64,000 bases of DNA. It comes from Clostridia bacterium. GTDB lineage: Bacteria; Bacillota; Clostridia; Christensenellales; Aristaeellaceae. The position numbers and the translations under genes are program-made. Below, piece by piece: positions 58,006 to 64,000 of the stretch; within the stretch, counting starts at the first letter, position 1; each line of letters opens with the position of its first letter. The notes beneath the pieces are model-generated. The model worked only from the letters and a program-made list of their open reading frames with translations. It was not told where the DNA came from and did not search any database. The DNA is taken from assembly GCA_017936765.1 (NCBI GenBank), contig JAGBEX010000002.1, forward strand, positions 1 through 64,000, read 5' to 3'.

Positions 58006-58959
58006 TTAAATCAAAGTATCTTCGTCCAGCTTCTTGGCAATAAAGTTAGCCGCAAACAGCAGGACGATAGCCACCAGGCTCTTGAACATACCGGCAGCAA
58101 TGGCGCGGCCAAACTTGCCGTTGGAAATACCGTATTCCATCACGAACACGTCGATGGTACGGGAGTAATCGTACACTTGGGGGTTGCCCAGCAGATACTG
58201 CAGCTCGAAGCCGGCCTCCATCAGGTGACCGATGTTCATGATCAGCAGCACCACGAAGGTGGACTTGATGCCGGGCAGCGTAACGTGGAGAATTCTCTTG
58301 AAGCGGCCAGCACCGTCGATGGCGGCAGCCTCGTAGAGGGTGGGGTCGATGGAGGTCATGGTGGAAATATAGATGATGGAGTTCCAGCCAACTTCCTTCC
58401 ACACATTGATGACACCTACCAGCGGCCAGAAATACTTGCCTTCACCCAGGAAGAAGACGGGTTCGTCCACGACGCCCAGCTTGATCAGGGTGGTGTTGAT
58501 GATACCGTTGCTGATGAACATGTTCTGTGCCATGCCCACAACGATAACCATCGACAGGAAGTGCGGCAGATAGGTAACCGTTTGCACGGTGCGCTTGAAC
58601 CAGCGGGTACGGACCTCGTTCAGCAGAATGGCCAGCAGAATGGAGGACAGCGTGCCGAAGATGAGGTTGATCAGGCTCATGGCCAGGGTGTTGCGGATGC
58701 TCAGCAAAAAGTCTTCGCGGCCGAAAAGCCATGCAAAGTTTTCAAAGCCGATCCAGTCGGCGCCCTTTTTGATGGTGTTCAGGTCGAGGTTCTGGAACGC
58801 ATAGCGCCAGCCCCACATGGGATAGTAGTTAAACAAAAAAACGTACAGAAGCATCGGGACGGACATGAGCAGCAGATACTTCTGTTCCCATAGCGTATGC
58901 CACAGGTTTTTCTTTTTCCTGGGTGCAAGCACCTGGTTATTGACAACCGATTTGTTCAT
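58006..58959 (-). CDS. Carbohydrate ABC transporter permease (LplB type)
   Basis: Membrane permease of 317 residues. A lysine-rich N-terminus is followed by YLLLMSVPMLLYVFLFNYYPMWGW, the central NTLAMSLINLIFGTLSSILLAILLNE, and the EAA loop EAAAIDGAGRFKRILHVTLPGI. GAGGGGACAGGATC precedes the ATG. It is separated from the binding-protein gene upstream by a strong hairpin with T-tract, so it is made at a lower level than the binding protein. No ATPase gene nearby. Confidence 0.9.
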   Translation of the reverse strand: MNKSVVNNQVLAPRKKKNLWHTLWEQKYLLLMSVPMLLYVFLFNYYPMWGWRYAFQNLDLNTIKKGADWIGFENFAWLFGREDFLLSIRNTLAMSLINLIFGTLSSILLAILLNEVRTRWFKRTVQTVTYLPHFLSMVIVVGMAQNMFISNGIINTTLIKLGVVDEPVFFLGEGKYFWPLVGVINVWKEVGWNSIIYISTMTSIDPTLYEAAAIDGAGRFKRILHVTLPGIKSTFVVLLIMNIGHLMEAGFELQYLLGNPQVYDYSRTIDVFVMEYGISNGKFGRAIAAGMFKSLVAIVLLFAANFIAKKLDEDTLI

Positions 58960-58975
58960 GATCCTGTCCCCTCTC

Positions 58976-59010
58976 GAAAAACCATGGGGAGAGGAAACCT
59001 CTCCCCATGG
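58976..59010 (-). terminator. Leaky terminator between binding-protein and permease genes
   Basis: A 13-bp perfect stem (CCATGGGGAGAGG / CCTCTCCCCATGG, three-base loop) is followed on the minus strand by TTTTTCG. Confidence 0.85.
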
Positions 59011-59025
59011 CGTGAAAGTTGTAAA

Positions 59026-60657
59026 TTACTTGCCGATCAGCTTGTTAACTTCGTTCTGCATATGCTCGTCGTGCACGGCAGCGCTGGGAGCGATCTTCTC
59101 AACGAAGGCGTTCCAGATGGAGTCGAACTCGGCATCGTCAGCAGCCATGATCAGCTTGGGCAGCTCCTGATCCTGGATCAGCAGGAAGTCGTCATAGTCG
59201 TCCTGGATGGGAGACTTGTCGATCTGCCAAGCCTCGCCCCAAGGAGCCAGCTCGCAGGGAGGATTGAAGAAGTCGGCGGGACGGCTGTAGCCATAGGCGC
59301 CCAGGAAGGCCTGGTCGTACTCGTTCAGCTTCAGAGACTTGAAGATTTCAGCCTGCTGGTCGGGAGCCCAAGCATTGCCGTCATCCATGGTGCCCTGCTT
59401 CTTGGGCAGAGACTCCCAGATAGCGAAGGCCTGGTTGGCGTTCTTCCAAGCGGCGTTGGCACGGTTCTCGTACTGTTCCTTGGTCATCAGCATACGGCCG
59501 TTCTCAACATAGTAGTCTTCGCCTTCGATGCCCCACTGCAGGATCTTCTGCCATTCGTCGGACAGCAGGGTCTCATACAGCTGGATCATACGCTCGGGAT
59601 ATTCGCAGTTCACGGAGATGCCAGCGCCACGGTCCTTGTTGGGCACAGCGCCGTTCAGATACTGCTCGGAGATGGTGCCCAGGCCATAAGCCTCGTCATA
59701 CACCAGGGGCAGAGCGATGTAGGTGTTCTTGTACATCTTGGCGTCGGTCAGAGCAGCGGTGGCAGTGCCGAAGTCCCAAGTCTGGTCGAACATGCCCAGC
59801 ACGGTGCCGCTGGACAGCTTGGCGATGTACTGGTCATAGTTCATCACGAAGGTGTCCTTGTTGATCAGGCCCTTGTTGAACATTTCGTTCAGCTTCTTGT
59901 AGTAGGGCTTAGCATAATCCTTGTTGATGAAGGTCTCAACCTTGGCAGTCTCGCGGTCGATGAAGACTTCGCCTTCGTTGGGCTGGCCCATCAGGTGCTG
60001 CACGGGGTTGATCAGGCAGAAGTGACGCCAGCCTTCGCACAGGATGGCAAAGCCTTCATAAGCAGCGCCATTCTCGTTGGTGGGGTTGGCAGCGATGAAC
60101 TTCTCGATCACGTCGAAGTACTGGTCCAGAGTCTTGATCTGGGGATAGCCAGCCCACTCCAGAACCTGCTTCTGCAGGAAGAAAGCGGGGCCGTTGCACT
60201 CCAGGGTGATGATGTCGTTGTAGTTGATGCCGTAGTTGGGGATGATGTACAGGGCGTCTTCGCCGTTCTCATCCTTGGTCACCACGTCGTCGTACACCTT
60301 CTGCACGTGAGCGTACAGGTTGGGGGTCTTCTCCTCGGTGATGTAGGGCAGCAGGTTGATCAGAGCGCCGGCGTTGATCAGCTTCTCAGCAGAGTTGCCG
60401 CCGTCGAACAGATCAGGGTAATCTTCGCCCATCAGCTTGGTGCCCAGGGTCTCGTCCAGGTCGCCAGCCAGGAATTCGAACTCGAACTTGATGCCGAGTT
60501 CTTCTTCGATCTTCTTGTAGATCTTGTTGTCGTTGGTGGGCTGATCCAGGGGATTGCCAACGAACATGGTGACGGTGATGGTGTCATCGGCCATGGCAAA
60601 GCTGCACATGGACAAAACCATAACCAGCGTCAGAATACCAGCCAGGAACTTCTTCAT
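59026..60657 (-). CDS. Carbohydrate ABC transporter extracellular binding protein (LplA type)
   Basis: Exported binding protein of 543 residues. The signal peptide at 1-23 (MKKFLAGILTLVMVLSMCSFAMA) has no lipobox. ELGIKFEFEFLAGDLDETLGTKLMGEDYPDLFDGG matches the GxxPD region of this family, and later blocks (DYDQYIAKLSSGTVLGMFDQTW, GISVNCEYPERMIQLYETLLSDE) are typical of large LplA/YtcQ proteins. It is first in its operon, behind a promoter, and followed by a hairpin that should raise its expression relative to the permeases. An AraC regulator is divergently transcribed and probably controls it. Confidence 0.9.
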   Translation of the reverse strand: MKKFLAGILTLVMVLSMCSFAMADDTITVTMFVGNPLDQPTNDNKIYKKIEEELGIKFEFEFLAGDLDETLGTKLMGEDYPDLFDGGNSAEKLINAGALINLLPYITEEKTPNLYAHVQKVYDDVVTKDENGEDALYIIPNYGINYNDIITLECNGPAFFLQKQVLEWAGYPQIKTLDQYFDVIEKFIAANPTNENGAAYEGFAILCEGWRHFCLINPVQHLMGQPNEGEVFIDRETAKVETFINKDYAKPYYKKLNEMFNKGLINKDTFVMNYDQYIAKLSSGTVLGMFDQTWDFGTATAALTDAKMYKNTYIALPLVYDEAYGLGTISEQYLNGAVPNKDRGAGISVNCEYPERMIQLYETLLSDEWQKILQWGIEGEDYYVENGRMLMTKEQYENRANAAWKNANQAFAIWESLPKKQGTMDDGNAWAPDQQAEIFKSLKLNEYDQAFLGAYGYSRPADFFNPPCELAPWGEAWQIDKSPIQDDYDDFLLIQDQELPKLIMAADDAEFDSIWNAFVEKIAPSAAVHDEHMQNEVNKLIGK

Positions 60658-60708
60658 GGTTTCGTGCCTCCAATTTTTTATTTGGGAAATCTTTTCCCGT
60701 TTGAGACA

Positions 60709-60737
60709 ATTATAGGGCTGTCAAAAAATATCTGCAA
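60709..60737 (-). promoter_or_regulatory. Sigma-A promoter of the second importer operon
   Basis: On the minus strand TTGCAG (60732-60737), 17-base spacer, TATAAT (60709-60714), about 50 bases before the binding-protein start. Confidence 0.75.
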
Positions 60738-60838
60738 TGCCTAAACTAATTTCTTTTGGGACAAATATATCCTTTCTCTTTACTCTGCCAAGCATTTCGT
60801 GTACACTAACAATGAAGTCATTTGTTAGCATCGTTTTT

Positions 60839-60852
60839 TGAAATCGTTACCA
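60839..60852. promoter_or_regulatory. cre-like site before the AraC regulator gene
   Basis: TGAAATCGTTACCA fits TGNNANCGNTNNCA at all fixed positions. It lies 27 bases before the regulator's start and suggests control by carbon catabolite repression. Confidence 0.55.
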
Positions 60853-60878
60853 CCGCAATTTGGAGGGAGGCGCAACTT

Positions 60879-61709
60879 TTGTCCACCGTATTCTACGAGC
60901 AGCGATCCGAGAATGAATTTATCGGTATCATCTGCGACCATCCATTCCCCGCCCACGTGCATGACCCTGCAGAAATTGTCTGTCTCACCTCCGGCTACCT
61001 GGAGATGACCATTGCGGGCAAAAAGTGTCGTCTCATGCCCGGCGACATCGCCGTGGTTTTTCCGGCCATTCCGCATAGCTACGACGTAGTGTCCGAGGGT
61101 GTTCAGGGCCTGACGCTGATCTTCTCCCCCGACACGATTTCCGAGTTCAGCCGCACCTTCCGCACCATGGTGCCGGTGAATCCCCTGCTACTGAAGAAGG
61201 ACAAGCCCAGCGAGATCAACGTGATCATCCGCAACCTGATGAAGCTTTCCACCCTGGAGTCTTCCCCGCTGAAGCTGGGCTATCTGCACCTGTTCCTGGC
61301 GTATCTGTTCACCAGCCTCACCCTGCAGCCCATTGAAAAGCACATCCACTCTGGGCTGAGCTACCAGGTGCTGCACTACATCTCCGAGCATTTCACCGAG
61401 CCGCTCTCGCTGGAAAGCACCGCCCATGCCCTGGGCATCAGCCGCATCCACCTGAGCCACATCTTCTCCCAGCAGCTGCACATCAATTTCCGGCAGTACA
61501 TCAATACCCTGCGCATCGACCGTGCCTGCGCCCTTTTGCGGGATCCCACCTATTCCATCTCCCAGATCGCCTACCTGTGCGGCTATGGCAACCCCCGCAC
61601 CTTCCACCGCGCCTTCCTGGCGCAGTGCAATATGCCCCCGAACCAATACCGCGCCAAGCTGAACATCTATAACGATGAGGATGCGCTGCTCCCGGAGGGA
61701 GAAGAGTAA
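60879..61709 (+). CDS. AraC-family transcriptional regulator of the second importer
   Basis: Regulator of 276 residues: an N-terminal cupin sensor (about 15-85; HPFPAHVHDPAEIVCLTSGYLEMTIAGKKCRLMPGDIAVVFP) and a C-terminal double helix-turn-helix (about 175-265; LESTAHALGISRIHLSHIFSQQL, and QIAYLCGYGNPRTFHRAFLAQCNMPPNQYR). The start is TTG at 60879, behind GGAGGGAGG; an ATG at 60822 precedes the ribosome site and overlaps the cre-like element. It is divergent from the binding-protein gene and almost certainly its regulator. The downstream GH3 gene is convergent. Confidence 0.85.
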   Translation: MSTVFYEQRSENEFIGIICDHPFPAHVHDPAEIVCLTSGYLEMTIAGKKCRLMPGDIAVVFPAIPHSYDVVSEGVQGLTLIFSPDTISEFSRTFRTMVPVNPLLLKKDKPSEINVIIRNLMKLSTLESSPLKLGYLHLFLAYLFTSLTLQPIEKHIHSGLSYQVLHYISEHFTEPLSLESTAHALGISRIHLSHIFSQQLHINFRQYINTLRIDRACALLRDPTYSISQIAYLCGYGNPRTFHRAFLAQCNMPPNQYRAKLNIYNDEDALLPEGEE

Positions 61710-61712
61710 CAC

Positions 61713-61744
61713 AAAAGGCTGTCCAAGCTCGGACAGCCTTTTGC
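61713..61744. terminator. Bidirectional terminator
   Basis: AAAAGGCTGTCC and GGACAGCCTTTT pair perfectly around a short loop; T-tracts on both strands serve the AraC and GH3 genes. Confidence 0.9.
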
Positions 61745-61755
61745 TTTATCCAACT

Positions 61756-64000
61756 TTACTCGTCCACGCACCGCAGCCAGCACAGCCGGGCATCGCCCGT
61801 CAGCTTCACCGCCACGTCCACCGCATCGGGCAGCTCACCCAGCGCCAGGGGGATCTCCACATTGGCGTAGATGGGCTGCTGCAGCGCAATGCGCGCAGGC
61901 TCGTCGGCGCGGATCTTGTTGTCCTGCAGGTTGAAGGGCGCCGGGTTGTAGTCCACCGTGCTGCCCTGCCAGAAGCCAGCCAGCTGGCCGTTCACCAGCA
62001 CCTCGGCGCGGCAGCCTTCGGCGCTGCACAGGTGCAGGATCATCTTGCCCGTCAGGGTGGATGCCGCCACGTCGCCGTAGCGCAGCAGGGTCTCCTGGCC
62101 GGGGATGGTCTTCACCGCCGTGAAGCCATACTGCCCCTGGGTCAGCTGCATATGCTCGTAATCGTCAAAGCACTCCGCGGGGGTGCGCTGGCGCAGGTCG
62201 CGCTGGCCGATGGTCTCGCCGGGGACCTCCACCTGTGCCGCCAGGGGCAGCTCCGCGCTGGAGCGACCCACCGCCAGGGTATAGCAGCCTGCCTCCACCA
62301 GCAGCTTGCAGCTGATCACATCGTAGCAGCGCAGCTCCTGCACCGGCACGGCGATCTCCACATGGCGCTTCTCGCCGGGGGCGATAGCCTTCAGCCGCCG
62401 GAAGCCCACCAGCTGCTTCAGGGGCTTCTTCATGCGGGAGGCCGGGGCGGTGGCATACACCTGCGCCACCTCATCGCTGGTGGCAGCGCCGGTGTTGGTC
62501 ACATCAAAGCTCACCCGCAGCGTGGTCTGATCCTCCATCTCCACCGCCAGATCGCTGTAGGCAAAGGTGGTGTAGGTCAGGCCATGACCAAAGGGATACT
62601 GCACCTGCCCGTCAAAAAAGCGGTAGGTGCGCTTGCCCTTGATGATATCGTAATCGTCCATGTCCGGCAGCTGGTCGTCGCTCTGATACCAAGTCATGTT
62701 CAATCGGCCAGCCGGGGCATTGTGACCCAGCAGGGTCTCCGCCATGGCAATGCCCATATCCTGGGCGCCGGTGGCGCTCCACACCACGGCCCTGGCATCG
62801 GTATGGAAGGCATAGGGATAGTTGCTGAAAAGCGCCATGGCCGTGTTGGCATTGGCGGCCACAACAGCATCCATCAGCCTTTGCTGATAGGGCGGCAGCA
62901 CGATGGTCTCCCGGTCGTGTTCCTCCTTGGCGTTCACCATGGGCTGGCAGCCCAGGGCCAGGATCACGATCTTCTTTTCCGCCGCCAGCTTCACCGCCGC
63001 ATCGGCGCCGCGCGCCACCACCTGCATGGTCAGGGCGGCAGGCTCCACCCCTTCGCCGGTGATCAGGCGGTCGTTTTCATCCATGCCAACGGGCATATCA
63101 AACCGGTTGTGCAGCACCACCGTGCCATCCGCCTGGGGCAGCACGCGGAACATCTCTTCAATATGCCAGCTGAACACCGCCTTGTTGGCAGCCTTCACGG
63201 GGGCGGTGCCTTCCTTCACGGCCTCGGGATCCATGGCCAGATACAGCCCGGTGCTGGTGGCGCGGAAGTTGTAGCTCCCCTCGCCCCAGTCCTCCTTGAT
63301 GAACACCTCCGGCTCCCCGCCCAGGCACACATGGCCTTCGGCGTCCAGGTGCAGGGGCATGCCGTTCAGGGCAAAGGTCACCCGGTCGTGGCCGTCACAG
63401 CAGGCTACCTCGCCCAGCAGCTGGGCAAAGCCCTGCTTCAGCGTGGTGCGGAAGGTGGGTGCGCCGCCGTACCAGTCCTGGTGCCAGGCATCCGCCAGGG
63501 GGCCGATGAGGGCAATGTCCTCCGCCTGCACGGTCTTGTCCAGGGGCAGCATTTCTTCATTTTTCAGCAGGACCACGGCCTCCCGGGACACCTGACGGCA
63601 AATGGCCTGATGCTTCTCGCAGCCCAGGTCGGCTTCCGTCACCCGGTCGAAGGGGTTGCGCTGCTGGGCATCATACACGCCCAGGCGCAGCTTGGTGCGC
63701 AGCACATTGCGGATGGCCTCGTCCACCTCCGCCTCCGTCAAAAGGCCCAGCTCGTAGGCCTCCTTGGCGGCGGGGTACACCAGCGCCGGATTGTCGGACA
63801 TGCTGTCCACGCCCGCCTTGATGGCGTTGGCCACGGTCTCCGCGTGCATACCATAGGCGTGGGAATGAGTCACCACCAGCCCCATGGCACCGCCGTCGCC
63901 CACGGCGTGGGTCAGACCATACTGCTTTTTCAGAATGTCCCGCACCTCGTGGTTCAAAATGCCCTGCACGCCGTTGATGCGGTTATAGGCCGTCATGATG
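61756..64000 (-). CDS. Glycoside hydrolase family 3 (beta-glucosidase/xylosidase), 5' end beyond the window
   Basis: Partial protein: at least 748 codons are visible and the frame stays open at the right edge. The visible start MTAYNRINGVQ is an internal GH3 motif, so roughly 200 N-terminal residues are missing. Nucleophile candidate: Asp in HAVGDGGAM, where GH3 enzymes have vSDwga. The second domain has SREAVVLLKNEEMLPL, then an inserted beta domain (about 220-320, PA14-like position), NAPAGRLNMTWYQSDDQLPDMDDYDI, and a fibronectin III-like domain (VSFDVTNTGAATSDEVAQVY). An extra C-terminal domain of about 150 residues follows. Whether it has a signal peptide cannot be seen. Confidence 0.88.
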   Translation of the reverse strand, partial: IMTAYNRINGVQGILNHEVRDILKKQYGLTHAVGDGGAMGLVVTHSHAYGMHAETVANAIKAGVDSMSDNPALVYPAAKEAYELGLLTEAEVDEAIRNVLRTKLRLGVYDAQQRNPFDRVTEADLGCEKHQAICRQVSREAVVLLKNEEMLPLDKTVQAEDIALIGPLADAWHQDWYGGAPTFRTTLKQGFAQLLGEVACCDGHDRVTFALNGMPLHLDAEGHVCLGGEPEVFIKEDWGEGSYNFRATSTGLYLAMDPEAVKEGTAPVKAANKAVFSWHIEEMFRVLPQADGTVVLHNRFDMPVGMDENDRLITGEGVEPAALTMQVVARGADAAVKLAAEKKIVILALGCQPMVNAKEEHDRETIVLPPYQQRLMDAVVAANANTAMALFSNYPYAFHTDARAVVWSATGAQDMGIAMAETLLGHNAPAGRLNMTWYQSDDQLPDMDDYDIIKGKRTYRFFDGQVQYPFGHGLTYTTFAYSDLAVEMEDQTTLRVSFDVTNTGAATSDEVAQVYATAPASRMKKPLKQLVGFRRLKAIAPGEKRHVEIAVPVQELRCYDVISCKLLVEAGCYTLAVGRSSAELPLAAQVEVPGETIGQRDLRQRTPAECFDDYEHMQLTQGQYGFTAVKTIPGQETLLRYGDVAASTLTGKMILHLCSAEGCRAEVLVNGQLAGFWQGSTVDYNPAPFNLQDNKIRADEPARIALQQPIYANVEIPLALGELPDAVDVAVKLTGDARLCWLRCVDE

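Noticed and set aside
1..64000. tRNA, rRNA or other standard RNA genes
   Set aside because: No cloverleaf-like or rRNA-like sequence was recognised by eye in the intergenic regions; a covariance search would be needed to exclude small RNAs.

Overview
The window reads as chromosome of a high-GC (roughly 60%) anaerobic, spore-forming Clostridia-type Firmicute. The evidence is a SpoIVB sporulation protease with an intact catalytic triad, a SCIFF ranthipeptide precursor with its radical-SAM maturase (a clostridial marker pair), pyruvate formate-lyase with its activase, Gram-positive shine-dalgarno sites and sigma-A promoters, and sugar-binding proteins with signal-peptidase-I leaders and no lipobox. 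A Christensenellales-like or Oscillospiraceae-like gut or rumen bacterium would fit; this placement is inference. No rRNA, tRNA, CRISPR array, transposase or phage gene was seen.

Layout. 0.3-5.0 kb: a four-gene ABC importer operon matching ytfQ-ytfR-ytfT-yjfF (galactofuranose type). 5.1-13.3 kb: a low-GC gene bracketed by a 68-bp duplication of the spoIVB 3' end, spoIVB, a SARP/BTAD-type regulator, a three-gene envelope operon (LRR protein, NAGPA-domain protein, Lgt-like membrane protein), a polysaccharide deacetylase and a split YedE-like membrane pair. 13.4-18.5 kb: two copies of a long hairpin-rich composite repeat, an FMN-binding lipoprotein, a VanY-like protein without zinc ligands, and the SCIFF locus. 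19.1-21.3 kb: a MutS2-like ATPase preceded by a leader in which five tiny ORFs overlap stop-to-start and alternative RNA pairings surround a terminator-like hairpin. 21.3-29.6 kb: PRPP synthetase, acetyltransferases, a GH43 enzyme, phosphoesterase, M50 protease, NUDIX, DUF3795, a ribbon-helix-helix regulator with a 38-bp perfect palindrome, and DegV.

From 29.7 kb to the end the region is largely devoted to plant cell-wall glycans: GH127, three Gfo/Idh/MocA oxidoreductases, two AraC regulators, an unrecognised 650-residue protein paired with a GH105 enzyme, two LplB/LplC-type ABC importers with binding proteins, 4-alpha-glucanotransferase, a second GH43, GH5 coupled to pflBA, a carboxylesterase, and a GH3 cut by the window edge. 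The complete hydrolases have no signal peptide, so the picture is import of oligosaccharides by ABC systems followed by cytoplasmic trimming (arabinose, xylose, unsaturated galacturonate, glucose), with flow through pyruvate formate-lyase.

Most notable for follow-up are the coupled-uORF attenuator in front of the MutS2-like gene, the two families of hairpin repeats whose stems differ in sequence but keep pairing, the pflB leader hairpin, the extended SCIFF peptide, the metal-ligand-free VanY homologue and the unknown protein in the GH105 operon.
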